DNA of 64,000 nt. Source: CALMBW01 sp963779645. Lineage in GTDB: Bacteria > Actinomycetota > CADDZG01 > WHSQ01. Of this stretch, positions 16,775 to 24,883 are shown piece after piece (position 1 is the first letter of the stretch; each line of letters begins with the position of its first letter). A program made the translations under genes and the position numbers. The stretch is from contig CAVZYX010000005.1 in NCBI GenBank assembly GCA_963779645.1, positions 434,001 to 498,000 of the forward strand. The letters run 5' to 3'. Below the pieces are notes generated by a model. The model was not told the DNA's origin. It searched no databases and was given only the letters and a program-made list of their open reading frames with translations.

Positions 16775-16805
16775 TGCTTGCAAGGGTTATCTAGGTGCTT
16801 GCAAG
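16775..16805 (-). promoter_or_regulatory. Two CTTGCAAG palindromes, 21 bp apart (candidate operator)
   Basis: TGCTTGCAAG occurs at 16775-16784 and again at 16796-16805, exactly two helical turns apart, between the RBS of the lipid-droplet gene and an upstream GTATATATAC run that may be its -10 region. Same-face spacing of a palindrome is typical of a dimeric repressor site. The TetR protein at 15019 is the closest candidate binder. Confidence 0.6.
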
Positions 16806-16828
16806 AGTATATATACCCAGGGATCTAC

Positions 16829-16870
16829 GCGTTGAAAAGTTCGTATAACGACCCAATTCCTACGCAGAAT
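16829..16870 (-). repeat. Third copy of the ATTCTGCGTAGGAAT repeat
   Basis: Read on the minus strand from 16870: ATTCTGCGTAGGAATT, then GGGTCGTTATACGAAC and TTTTCAACGCG. It matches the 13358 copy at ATTCTGCGTAGGAATT and TTTCAACGCG, with a variable middle. It begins 9 bp after the stop of the M6 peptidase gene and lies upstream of the lipid-droplet gene. Confidence 0.65.
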
Positions 16871-16879
16871 CCGTGGGGG

Positions 16880-19081
16880 TTACTGGAGGGCTAGGGCTAC
16901 TCGGTCTAGGACGTGCTTGAAGCTCGTGGTCTGGACCGAGAAGAACGCGACGAGCACCGTGCCGTCCCCGGCGACATAGTCGCTGACGTTGGGGAACCTC
17001 AGTCTCTTCTGCTTTCCTTTCCTGAACTTGACTGTCCCCTGGTACTCGTAGACACCTTCGGCCCAGTTGGCGAAATAGACCAAGGTCTTCAGCGTGTTGC
17101 CTGTGGTCGCCTCGAAAGTGAGGGCCGGGGGCGGGTTGGTGGGATCAAGCAGCCATCCGAACTGATAGTCGGTCGTGTGATTCCCCTGCTTCACCTTCGA
17201 CTTGATCGTGACCTTGGTTCCGTCTTTGTTCGCCAGCGCTGCGAGGTTGCCGCTGCGCTTGCCCGTGAACACTTCGAAAGTCGTCGGCGCCAGGTCGAAC
17301 AAGCCGAGTTGAACGACCACCTGGTTGCTAGAGGGCGATTCGGCCCCATTGAAGGCGCGCACCACGTAGTAGTAGAGAGCGCCCGGATCTCCACTCGAGT
17401 CCACGAAGGAGATGGCCGTAGCACCAACCTTGCCGACCCGTTCGGGCACTCCATCTGGAGTGAGCGAACGGTAGATCCGCTGATCGGTTACGTCCGTCGA
17501 AACGGATGGTGTCCACGTCAGTTGCACATCGCGGCCGTTCGCCGCGACATCGGCCCCGAGGCTCATCGGTGCGTCGGGCTGAGTGAGCCCATCGAACACG
17601 GTTAGGTCGGCTTCTAGGTTGTCACCGAAGAGGCCGGCATTGCGGATCGCGATGTGCGATGCACTTCCATCCCGCAGGTCCGAATTGGGCGATCCACTCC
17701 CGTCGAGGAAGGTCCGGTCCGTCGAGCCGGGGAACACATCTCCGGTATCGGCGATCCCGTCCACAACGCCGTAGGCACCACCCAGTTCATCGAGACCATC
17801 GGCCTGCACCACCTCGACCAGGCGATCGTCCTGATCGGCGTTGTCCGTGTTGTCGAACGTTCTCCTAGCCTCGTTGATGTGCCAGACGACTAGGCCCCTC
17901 GGCATGTCTGAGGACCAACCCGATTCGGGGGTGCGGTACTCGACGAGGAAGTACTCCTTACTACCGAGGTCGCCACCCGGGGCCAATCGGTAAGCCCCCG
18001 TGAAAGCACCGGAGTACGTCTTATCCACGCTGAGGAAGGCAACGTCGTCCAACGGCTCATCAACGGCTTGGGGCACCGACCAGCCGAGCTCGGCCGCCGT
18101 CCATGCTCCCAAGGGGGCCGGTCGAGAGGGAGTAAAGCCATCGATGCCGTAAGCGCCTCCGGCCATGAGGTCCCACGTTCCGACTCCGCCCTGAGTATCG
18201 ATATCGATGTCGTAGAGGTCGGGGAGTCCGAGTGCGTGTCCGAACTCATGACAGAACACGCCGACCGAGATCATGTTGGAAGGAGCTCCGGAGGCAACTA
18301 GTTCTGGGAAGCGATGCTCCTCCGGTTGAACCGTATAGATCCCGATCTTGGCCTTGCTCCCGTCAGCGCATGTGTCGTTGGTCGCATAGTCGACCCTCGA
18401 TTCGTGCGACCAAAGACCCGTGGCAGTCTCGCCGGGGTTGACCTCTTCGGCCGGCCGGCCCGCGTGGATCACCATGAACACGTCGACGTAACCATCGGCG
18501 TCCGAGTCAAAATCGCAGAAATCAAACTCGGGATCAGCCGCGTCGGTCGCATCCTTGACGAGGGTTCGTCCGTTCGGCTCGTTCGCCTGCAGGCCGTTAT
18601 CAGCCCCTGCGTAGTGGTCGAGGTCGTCAGGCATCATCAACCACGACGAACTGACCTGACCATTAACATCGAACAACCCTCGGGAGACGTCGTTGTAGTA
18701 GTCGCGGAGCGAGCCACCTCCGACCGAGTGGTTCTCCTTGAACAACATGTCTTCGTACGCAGACGGAGGGTGGTTTGCCGCGTCGGCGGCTTCGTCCGAG
18801 AACTCCACCAGAACGGCGGGTAGCTGAGCGGTCCCCGTTACCGCTTGGGCGCGCCCCGTCGCGCTCGGGTTTCCGGTCAGCTCCGAGATCCGCTTCGAGG
18901 ACCGCCACGGGACGTGCTTGGCCGGACGATCGAACCTGATGAGGTCGGCGCCATGCCGGTGCTGGAGCGTGTACTGACGCCTGGGCTTAGGCGCGGCCCC
19001 CGCAGGGCTCAAGACTGGTAGGGCGGACAGGGTGAGCGTTGCGGCGAAGGCCGCAGCGAGGTAGCTCTTTATCTTGGACAT
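16880..19081 (-). CDS. Secreted M6-family metallopeptidase
   Basis: A 733-residue protein with a signal peptide (~1-30) and a propeptide. The catalytic block is GVFCHEFGHALGLPDLYD, with His278, Glu279, His282 and a following Asp288, matching the M6/immune inhibitor A peptidase family (HExxHxxGxxD, metzincin-like). An Asp-rich stretch DFDSDADGYVD at 190-200 is a likely Ca site. Residues ~500-600 contain a fibronectin-type module (DVQLTWTPSVSTDVTDQRIYRS), and the last ~120 residues form a beta domain. No Shine-Dalgarno is obvious at the ATG. It probably acts on extracellular proteins. Confidence 0.87.
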   Translation of the reverse strand: MSKIKSYLAAAFAATLTLSALPVLSPAGAAPKPRRQYTLQHRHGADLIRFDRPAKHVPWRSSKRISELTGNPSATGRAQAVTGTAQLPAVLVEFSDEAADAANHPPSAYEDMLFKENHSVGGGSLRDYYNDVSRGLFDVNGQVSSSWLMMPDDLDHYAGADNGLQANEPNGRTLVKDATDAADPEFDFCDFDSDADGYVDVFMVIHAGRPAEEVNPGETATGLWSHESRVDYATNDTCADGSKAKIGIYTVQPEEHRFPELVASGAPSNMISVGVFCHEFGHALGLPDLYDIDIDTQGGVGTWDLMAGGAYGIDGFTPSRPAPLGAWTAAELGWSVPQAVDEPLDDVAFLSVDKTYSGAFTGAYRLAPGGDLGSKEYFLVEYRTPESGWSSDMPRGLVVWHINEARRTFDNTDNADQDDRLVEVVQADGLDELGGAYGVVDGIADTGDVFPGSTDRTFLDGSGSPNSDLRDGSASHIAIRNAGLFGDNLEADLTVFDGLTQPDAPMSLGADVAANGRDVQLTWTPSVSTDVTDQRIYRSLTPDGVPERVGKVGATAISFVDSSGDPGALYYYVVRAFNGAESPSSNQVVVQLGLFDLAPTTFEVFTGKRSGNLAALANKDGTKVTIKSKVKQGNHTTDYQFGWLLDPTNPPPALTFEATTGNTLKTLVYFANWAEGVYEYQGTVKFRKGKQKRLRFPNVSDYVAGDGTVLVAFFSVQTTSFKHVLDRVALALQ

Positions 19082-19124
19082 CTTGAAATCACACCACCAG
19101 AGTCAAGCCCAGACAACCCCACCC

Positions 19125-19181
19125 ATCACGTCTGCTCTCAAAAGTGGTGCGTGAGACCCCAGAAACGAGAGCAGACGTGAT
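19125..19181. repeat. 57-bp hairpin repeat, copy A
   Basis: The arms ATCACGTCTGCTCTC and GAGAGCAGACGTGAT form a perfect 15-bp stem around a 27-nt loop (AAAAGTGGTGCGTGAGACC plus CCAGAAAC). It begins 5 bp after the stop of the minus-strand TolB-like gene. The same 57-bp design recurs at 21133, 33927 and, degenerate, before 36046. Confidence 0.85.
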
Positions 19182-19186
19182 CTGTC

Positions 19187-20310
19187 TTAGTGGGCCCCGG
19201 CTGCCACCATCTGCCGGGCGAAGCCGAGCAGCATCTCTTCGGAGATCGTCCCGTAAATCAGGTAGCGAGCATCTTCCATCGCCTCGGTCGTCCCCGGCCA
19301 CACGATGGCTCGAGTCTCGTCCATGTGATCGCTCACCGCTTCTATACCGATGTCCTCGTCCCGGGGTTCCATCACTCCACCGCATCCGAAACTGAGCGAC
19401 ACGTCGCCTACCGAGAACATGAGGTCGTCGAAGTTCCCCTCAGCATTGGGAACCTTCAGTTGCAAAGTCGCTGTGTAGCTATTGCCGTAGCTTCCCGCTG
19501 AGATCGGGTAGCGATCGTCGATCACGGTTCCCTCGGGAAGTGTCGGGAGAACGAAGTCAGCTTCCGGCAACATCTGATCGAGAACATCGAGGGCCTCGTC
19601 GATGTCCGTGACCGGTTGCAGGGGATCTGCATCTCCGATCTTGACCTCCAGCCTTCCCTCCTTGTTCTCGATATCGACGCGCACCTTCCGGGCCGCGAAG
19701 GATTCGCCGTCCTTGCGCTGTCCGAAGATGAATATCGGTACCTGCCAGCCGTTCGGCGTCTTGTGTGGCGTGTCGACGAGGTTGTTGATGTATCCCTTGA
19801 AGCCCGTGAGCGCGGGTTCGGCCCCCTCGCCTCCGCGCAGCAGCATCAGTCTCGTACCACCATGTCGCGACTGGAACAGGAGGTCGCCCGCGAGGTAGCG
19901 AGCTCGTCGCTCACCGAAGTTTCTGATGGCCACTGGAGCCGGACTTGCGTCCGGTTGCCACGCATAGTCGATCAAGGTCCACGATCCGGCCGGGACGTTG
20001 AGGATCCCGAGAGTCGGGTTTCCCGCCGGATCGATCAGGTCCACGAAAACGCCGTAGGTATCTTGCGAGATCGCGGGCTGCGCGTTCGGGGCGATGGTGA
20101 AGCCCGCCGGTGGCGCGATCCGGTGGTTGTCTTTCATCTCCCACGCGGTACGGCGGTAGCCGATGAAGTCTCCAGAGGCCCGGCCCCCATCTCGGATCGT
20201 TGCTACCCCACGACCCCAGAAACCGTTCCAGCCGTCGGGTGCGAACGCCGTCCCTAGTGGCGAACCCCCGCGCGAGCCTCCGATCCGATTGCACGTCACT
20301 TGTCCCCTGG
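19187..20310 (-). CDS. C-terminal part of a frameshifted TolB-like propeller protein
   Basis: Continues the protein that starts at 21023, in the next frame. It resumes around QVTCNRIGG, completes further propeller-like strands (GDFIGYRRTAWEMKDNHRI, TLGILNVPAGSWTLIDYAWQPD) and ends with a ~200-residue domain (PEGTVIDDRYPISAGSYG, LMFSVGDVSLSFGCGGVMEP). Joining the two frames at CCCC (20304-20307) with one base removed gives one ORF of ~612 codons. No start codon with a ribosome binding site is seen for this part alone, so it is not an independent gene. It ends 5 bp before hairpin repeat A. Confidence 0.65.
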
Positions 20311-21023
20311 TAGATCCCCCGATCACCTCCGGTGCTCGGGTAGGAGAGGTACCGGCCCTGCCACGACGGCACGGGCCAACCGAGACCCTCGTGCATGAAG
20401 TGCCCGGCGCCCAAGCCGAGCGTCCAGATCGAGGCTCCGTCCCTCCATGAGTTTCCGCCTTGAGCAACGAGAGCGAACGCTAGTCTCTTGCCGTCGGGCG
20501 ACCACGTGAGGTTGATGGCTCGTACGCCTTCGGGCAGCGCACCGTCAACGGCGATATCGCCGACCTTGGTCGGATGGCTGCCTCCAGCGGAGACCATCCA
20601 GATCTCGTGTGAGTCCTTCAGGAACGCGATCGTGCGGGCGTTCGGCGCGAAGGTCGGTGAGCTAAGGCCGGGCATGTCGAGGATCAAGCGCGGGTCGGAA
20701 CCGTCGGGCATAGCTCGCCAGAGTCTTGTGCAACGCACGAACGCGATGCCCCCGGCGGGTTCGTTGCTCTTGGGTTGAAGGTTCGTTCCGAATGCCCGGA
20801 CACGGTCGAGTTCTTTGATCCCAGCAACACTGAGGGCCGGGGCCGCCGCTTTGACCGCTGCTACCACTCTAGGAGTCTCTCGAGTTGTTGTTGTGGGGCT
20901 CGACGTGAGGGCCGCCGCTCCGACGACAACTCCGGTCGTGGTCCCTACTGCGATCAGCCACATGATTGCGGCTCTGAGGAGTGCGTTGCGGTGAAGCTGT
21001 CGGATAGTCGAAACGTCGATCAT
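19911..21023 (-). CDS. N-terminal part of a frameshifted membrane-anchored TolB/WD40-like propeller protein
   Basis: It starts at the ATG at 21023 behind GGGGAG. One transmembrane segment (AAIMWLIAVGTTTGVVVGAAAL) is followed by an external part. PD40/TolB-type blades are visible: GGIAFVRCTRLWRAMPDGSD, PTFAPNARTIAFLKDSHEIWMV and LTWSPDGKRLAFAL, the last with the S-P-D-G-K signature. After YPSTGGDRGIYQG (about 20305) the reading becomes Arg-rich and domain-less, while the next frame continues sensibly. The real protein is therefore the fusion with 19187-20310. Its role is probably binding or sensing at the cell surface. Confidence 0.65.
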   Translation of the reverse strand: MIDVSTIRQLHRNALLRAAIMWLIAVGTTTGVVVGAAALTSSPTTTTRETPRVVAAVKAAAPALSVAGIKELDRVRAFGTNLQPKSNEPAGGIAFVRCTRLWRAMPDGSDPRLILDMPGLSSPTFAPNARTIAFLKDSHEIWMVSAGGSHPTKVGDIAVDGALPEGVRAINLTWSPDGKRLAFALVAQGGNSWRDGASIWTLGLGAGHFMHEGLGWPVPSWQGRYLSYPSTGGDRGIYQGTSDVQSDRRLARGFATRDGVRTRRLERFLGSWGSNDPRWGPGLWRLHRLPPYRVGDERQPPDRATGGLHHRPERAARDLARYLRRFRGPDRSGGKPDSRDPQRPGRIVDLDRLCVATGRKSGSSGHQKLR

Positions 21024-21132
21024 CTCGTCTCCCCTTCGTTTCGTGCCCTAGGTGGGAGACGCCTCACGCTTCGTCAAAGTTGTCTGTCTTTCTTAGGTAG
21101 AGAACGAAGAAAAGATTTCCGGCGCGCCCAAC

Positions 21133-21189
21133 ATCACGTCTGATCTCAAAAGTTGGGCCTCACGCCCCAGAAACGAGAGCAGACGTGAT
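21133..21189. repeat. 57-bp hairpin repeat, copy B
   Basis: ATCACGTCTGATCTC ... GAGAGCAGACGTGAT, with the same 57-bp length and a loop ending CCCCAGAAAC as in copy A; one arm base differs. It lies 7 bp after the stop of the polyprenyl synthase gene and 110 bp before the start of the TolB-like gene. Confidence 0.85.
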
Positions 21190-21196
21190 GTGGGTT

Positions 21197-22141
21197 TTAG
21201 ATCTGGGCTAGGACTGCGTCGGCTAGGTCGGCTAGGGCCGTGCGGTAGGGGCCTTCGGGTAGAACGGCGAGGGCGTCTTTCGCCCGAGCTCCTCTGTCTT
21301 GGGCTGCGGCCCGAGCGTCGGCGAGGGCCGCGGTGGACTCGAGGGCCGGGAGCACCTCGGAGAGGTTCCGGTGTCCATTGTTCAAAGAGGTAGCGAAGGC
21401 CGGGTCGCGCTGTGAGGCGAGAAGCACGGCCATCGTGAAGACGCCCTCCCGCAGGTCCGTGCCCGGCGTCTTTCCGGTCACGTCAGGGTCGCCGATCAGG
21501 TCGAGAAGGTCGTCCACCATCTGGAACGCTTGGCCCAGATGAGTGCCGTAATCGACCAGAGCGGTCCTCTCGGCCCCCGAGACACCCGAGGTCGAGGCGC
21601 CGAGCTCGCAGGCCGCTCGGAACAAGGCTCCGGTCTTCTTGGAGATCGTGTCGAGGAACTCATCGATCGAGCGACGCGGGTCTCCGAGGGCTCCGGTCTC
21701 GACTATCTGTCCTTCGCACACCTCGGCGATCGCTCTCGCGAGGATCCCCGGCACCTCGCCCCCAGCGTCGGCTCCCAGCCCGCAACCGCAAGCGAAGAGA
21801 TAGTCGCCGGCCAGAACCGCTACCTCGATCCCCCACTTGCTGTGTGCGGTGGGCACTCCTCGCCGCACTTCGGTCTCGTCGATGACATCGTCGTGGTACA
21901 GCGTCGCGAGATGGACGAGCTCGATGGCAGCCGCGCTCAGATCGGTTGCGACAGCGTCGGGTTTCCCAGCCATCGAGGAGAGCAACACGAGGGCCGGCCG
22001 CATGCGCTTGCCTCCAGCTTTGATCAGGTGGGTCGAGGGCTCGGAAACAAGTGGGTGCGTCGAGGCGCCCGCGGTGTCCATGAGGATGCGCTCGACGCGC
22101 TCCATGTCGGGTTGGAGCCAGTCAGGGAGCGGGGTGCTCAA
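21197..22141 (-). CDS. Long-chain polyprenyl diphosphate synthase
   Basis: About 314 residues. Both Asp-rich motifs of trans-isoprenyl diphosphate synthases are present: DDVID at 84-88 (LYHDDVIDE) and DDLLD (FQMVDDLLDLIGD). GGKRMRPAL and KTGALFRAAC are also typical. The enzyme adds isopentenyl units to an allylic diphosphate, here probably for the menaquinone side chain or another long polyprenyl; chain length cannot be read safely. The start is set at TTG 22141, with AAGGA 8 bp upstream. A longer reading from ATG 22177 would overlap the upstream yjbQ-like gene. Confidence 0.9.
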   Translation of the reverse strand: MSTPLPDWLQPDMERVERILMDTAGASTHPLVSEPSTHLIKAGGKRMRPALVLLSSMAGKPDAVATDLSAAAIELVHLATLYHDDVIDETEVRRGVPTAHSKWGIEVAVLAGDYLFACGCGLGADAGGEVPGILARAIAEVCEGQIVETGALGDPRRSIDEFLDTISKKTGALFRAACELGASTSGVSGAERTALVDYGTHLGQAFQMVDDLLDLIGDPDVTGKTPGTDLREGVFTMAVLLASQRDPAFATSLNNGHRNLSEVLPALESTAALADARAAAQDRGARAKDALAVLPEGPYRTALADLADAVLAQI

Positions 22142-22152
22142 TGTTTCGGTCC

Positions 22153-22614
22153 TTACTCGCCTAGGACCTGCACGCAATAACGCCTCGGGCGGGGCGAACA
22201 GAGCTCGACGAAATAGATCCGCTGGTGCTCGCCGAGGCCGAGGCTCCCATCGTGGATCGGGATGACCTCGGACGCTTTTCCGCTGAAGACGTGAACCAGG
22301 TGGGCCGGAGCGTTCTCGGGCTCTTCGTCGACGCTCGGGTCGAGGTTCTCGGTGCGGATCGACCAGTCGTCGTGCTGGTAGTAGCCATCCTCAGGCTCGA
22401 GGAGCTGCATCGCCTGGCCGAGGGCCTGTATCAGCTTCCGGTCGCCGTTGGCCACGAGGACGCAACAGGTGGTGTGTGGGCTGAACACGAGGGCCGAGCC
22501 ATTCTTCACGCCTGCGTTGGCGAGGACCTTTTCGACCTCGGGGGTGATGTCGAGGGCATCGAGCCGGCCCTCGGTTCGGGTAGAGAACTCTTCGTAAACG
22601 ATCATCCGCCCCAT
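22153..22614 (-). CDS. YjbQ family (UPF0047) protein
   Basis: About 153 residues with all family blocks: SALVFSPHTTCCVLVANGD, DGYYQHDDWS, NAPAHLVHVFSG, VIPIHDGSLGLGEHQRIYFVELCSPRPRRYCVQVLG. Conserved His residues sit in a compact beta fold. Members have weak thiamine-phosphate synthase activity in E. coli complementation; their physiological role is unclear. The start is chosen as ATG 22614 (MGRMIVYEEF), just after AAGGCAG; ATG 22605 is equally possible. It lies 11 bp upstream of the polyprenyl synthase start, so it is probably one transcript. Confidence 0.85.
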   Translation of the reverse strand: MGRMIVYEEFSTRTEGRLDALDITPEVEKVLANAGVKNGSALVFSPHTTCCVLVANGDRKLIQALGQAMQLLEPEDGYYQHDDWSIRTENLDPSVDEEPENAPAHLVHVFSGKASEVIPIHDGSLGLGEHQRIYFVELCSPRPRRYCVQVLGE

Positions 22615-22704
22615 TCTGCCTTGAACCCGAACACATGTGATTGGGCGGGCGTTCGGGACATCTGAACGAGCGTTCAAGCGCCTAGCTGGTTGGGGCCGTG
22701 CCTC

Positions 22705-22956
22705 TTAGCCCATGTGGTGGCGGAGATGCACGTCGAGCTTGGCGCTGAGGCCATCGATGCGGCCCGTCAGACGGTCATCTAGACCATCGATACGCGCGGT
22801 CAGTCGATCATCGAGCGAATCGATCCTCGCCGAGAGGTGGTCGAGCCGTCCGTCGAGCCGGGCCCCGAGGCCGTCGATCTTCTGGCCCAGATAGACGAAC
22901 GAGCCGAGGGCCGTCGCCCCCAGGAGTCCGATGAGCGTCCACACTTGCGCTTCCAT
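22705..22956 (-). CDS. Small membrane-anchored coiled-coil protein
   Basis: About 83 residues. The N-terminal transmembrane helix (VWTLIGLLGATALGSFVYLG) is followed by strict 7-residue repeats: LDGRLDHLSARIDSLDDRLTARIDGLDDRLTGRIDGL. This is an uninterrupted coiled coil with alternating Arg and Asp. ATG 22956 (MEAQVW) is chosen behind GGGAG; the upstream ATG has no site. It belongs to a loose set with 30672 and 41611, which have the reverse order (coil, then membrane helix). Possible scaffold; function unknown. Confidence 0.65.
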   Translation of the reverse strand: MEAQVWTLIGLLGATALGSFVYLGQKIDGLGARLDGRLDHLSARIDSLDDRLTARIDGLDDRLTGRIDGLSAKLDVHLRHHMG

Positions 22957-23058
22957 GCCATCAACGATACTCCCGGCCTGCGACAAAGGGCATGTGCTTG
23001 AGTCGCCGAGGGTCGGGTAGAACAGGGTCTACTGATCGGGCGGATACAGGAGGGCAAG

Positions 23059-23286
23059 ATGAGTCTCGTCAAGAAGATCGTTGGTGCGTGGGCCGTGAAA
23101 GAGGGCGTCGAGTGGGTGGCCGAGCGCCGGCAGCCTCGCCGTTCGGGAGGCTTCAAGAAGTTGCTCATCCTTGCGGGGCTCGGTGGCGGTGCCTACTACC
23201 TCTACTCGACCGGCAAGCTGCAGCCGCTCCTCGAGAAGGTGGCCGAGGTTCGCAACGGTGAAACGGGAGTCTCCGAAGCCGTTTAG
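23059..23286 (+). CDS. Small single-pass membrane protein
   Basis: 75 residues, with an excellent RBS (AGGAGGGCAAG) before the ATG. A basic amphipathic N-terminus (MSLVKKIVGAWAVKEGVEWV) and RRQPRRSGGFKK precede one membrane helix (LLILAGLGGGAYYLYS) and a short acidic tail. Its stop overlaps the stop of the opposing gene at 23283. I know of no named family. Confidence 0.65.
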   Translation: MSLVKKIVGAWAVKEGVEWVAERRQPRRSGGFKKLLILAGLGGGAYYLYSTGKLQPLLEKVAEVRNGETGVSEAV

Positions 23287-23948
23287 CGGCGGGAGCGAGT
23301 TAGGACTGCGGTCATCTCCTGGACCCGGTAGGGCTGGGTCGCGCTCGTCGAGAAGTAGCCAAGGGGTTGCCAGGTGCCCGTCCCAGATCGCCAGCGCGCT
23401 TCGTAGACCACCTCGACCGTGAGGTCGTAACGACCCTTCGTCTCGTACATGTGGCGGATGTTCCCCCTCTGTCGCTTCGTCCACGGGCGTCCGTGGTGGG
23501 AGGTCGTCGTCGAGCTCCCGTCGCCGAATGTCCAAACGTATTGAACGGGCCGCGCCTCGGCGGTGACGGTGAAGCCCGGAACCTCTGCGGTCGCGGCGAC
23601 CGAGTTCGGTTCTTCGGTGAGCCAGAAGAATGATGCGAGGCCCGTGAGTCCTCGAGTCGCCGGAGCCAGCGCGAGCTGCGGGGTTGTTACCAGTGACCGA
23701 GCCCGGTCGAAAGCGATCCCCACGAGGTCCCCTACCGAGATCCGTCGTGGATCGACGCTGTTTGCGTCGATCGGCGGCGGAGCGAGGGCCGCGCAATCAC
23801 CGATCCCCGCATTCTGCAGCGCGTTGTCCAACGCCAACCCGGTGTTGTCTGCGAAGTAGACAACACCGCAATTGTGGGCCGCTATAGCCACAACCACGGG
23901 AACGAACGGCCCATCAAACGAAGCCGTCCACCCCGAATCATCCGGCAC
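23283..23948 (-). CDS. PKD-like domain protein, probably frameshifted from its signal peptide
   Basis: The C-terminal part carries a PKD fold signature: VQYVWTFGDGSSTTTSHHG and IRHMYETKGRYDLTVEVVYEARW. Such domains are extracellular, yet this frame has no signal peptide and only a weak GTG at 23948. In the neighbouring frame, 23938-24108 encodes a good signal peptide (STVLMRVVGLLLLHCVPSLA). The PKD frame reads sensibly back to a TGA near 23975 (SQSADYVAPSNVPDDSGW). Removing one base between the frames gives a ~275-codon secreted protein. Either an indel error or a decayed gene is likely. Confidence 0.55.
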   Translation of the reverse strand: MPDDSGWTASFDGPFVPVVVAIAAHNCGVVYFADNTGLALDNALQNAGIGDCAALAPPPIDANSVDPRRISVGDLVGIAFDRARSLVTTPQLALAPATRGLTGLASFFWLTEEPNSVAATAEVPGFTVTAEARPVQYVWTFGDGSSTTTSHHGRPWTKRQRGNIRHMYETKGRYDLTVEVVYEARWRSGTGTWQPLGYFSTSATQPYRVQEMTAVLTRSRR

Positions 23949-24108
23949 ATTCGACGGAGCAACGTAGTCTGCGCTCTGACTTCAACGCCCGGCGCAATCC
24001 GACATCCCGAAATCCCGGAACGTGCGTCCACCATCTCGTCGGCACAGCTAGGCTGGGGACGCAATGCAAAAGCAGCAGCCCGACGACACGCATCAAGACA
24101 GTGCTCAT

Positions 24109-24532
24109 CGACTCGACAAGGCGCACGTGAGTCACAAGTGCATCTCCATCTCAAGACGCCACCGGTCGTCAGTCGAAGCTCCACGATTGTCGCAACTCCT
24201 GTGCGCGATCGCCGATGCTGCGCTCCCTGTCATCGCTAAAGAACTGGCATCAGCAATGACAGTTGCCGCAATCAATCGATCTCCTCGATCTGATGACACA
24301 TGCGCGAATCGGTTCGATACTTACCGAAATCAGGCATCAAGCTCGACTTCGAATCAAGCTCGATCTCAGAAGCTCACTGTCCTCAACGGCAGACCCGTCC
24401 ATCTCGCGAGTAGATGGCCACCATTCTTGCGATGGCTTTCTCGATATGCATCAGAGTCCAGCAGTTGCAAGCTCGTGCAAGATTCGATCGCTTCGGTTTC
24501 AGAATAGGACGTCGTCTCCGTAGCGACCGGGT
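24109..24532. other. 424-bp stretch without a convincing gene
   Basis: Base composition is less GC-rich than the flanks and no reading shows codon bias or a known domain. A 147-codon plus-strand ORF (24064-24507) lacks a ribosome binding site and is rich in Ser/Arg/Gln. A short direct repeat (ATCAAGCTCGA) occurs twice near 24338-24363. It may be degraded DNA or the leader of the broken PKD gene. Confidence 0.4.
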
Positions 24533-24673
24533 TCAACTGATTGGCGGGGCAGGTGGTCGGGATTCGTCGCGGGTTAGGGCGTAGGTGGTTACTCCGGCTG
24601 TTAGGAGGGCGGCTAGAACTAGGAAGACTTTGATCGGGGGGAGGCCCCCGGCTCGTGTTTCGACTTCGCCCAT
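24533..24673 (-). CDS. Small membrane protein (46 residues)
   Basis: ATG at 24673 to TGA at 24533. The peptide has a short polar N-terminus (MGEVETRAGGLPP), one membrane helix (KVFLVLAALLTAGVTTYAL) and a polar Pro-rich tail (TRDESRPPAPPIS). It uses four CTA Leu codons. The upstream ribosome binding site is weak. It resembles single-helix peptides often missed in annotation; no function can be assigned. Confidence 0.5.
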   Translation of the reverse strand: MGEVETRAGGLPPIKVFLVLAALLTAGVTTYALTRDESRPPAPPIS

Positions 24674-24883
24674 AGTCGCCACCGGCTCTAGTTCGTCGCT
24701 TGGGGTGAGCTTAAGACTCAGGGCAAGTTGCCGTAAATAGGGCCCGTGGGGGCGGAAATTACGGGGAGAAGCTCGGTTTGGTGCGACCTAGACCGCCATG
24801 GCTGGGTGAGGCTGCCAGCCTAGAAGGTTCCCGATCCGCCCAAAATGGGCAGGTATATGACCTATGCCGCCTAATCTACAGCC

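Noticed and set aside
16829..16870. dif or other Xer-type recombination site (TTCGTATAACG)
   Set aside because: The likeness to a Xer half-site is short, three copies exist within 3.5 kb, and a replication-terminus dif is single.
23938..23980. In-frame TGA between signal peptide and PKD domain as a selenocysteine codon
   Set aside because: The frames differ, so reading through TGA does not join them; a second TGA follows soon and no SECIS-like hairpin was seen.
24064..24507. 147-codon plus-strand ORF in the gap
   Set aside because: Ser/Arg/Gln-rich, no ribosome site, no codon bias, no homology recognised.
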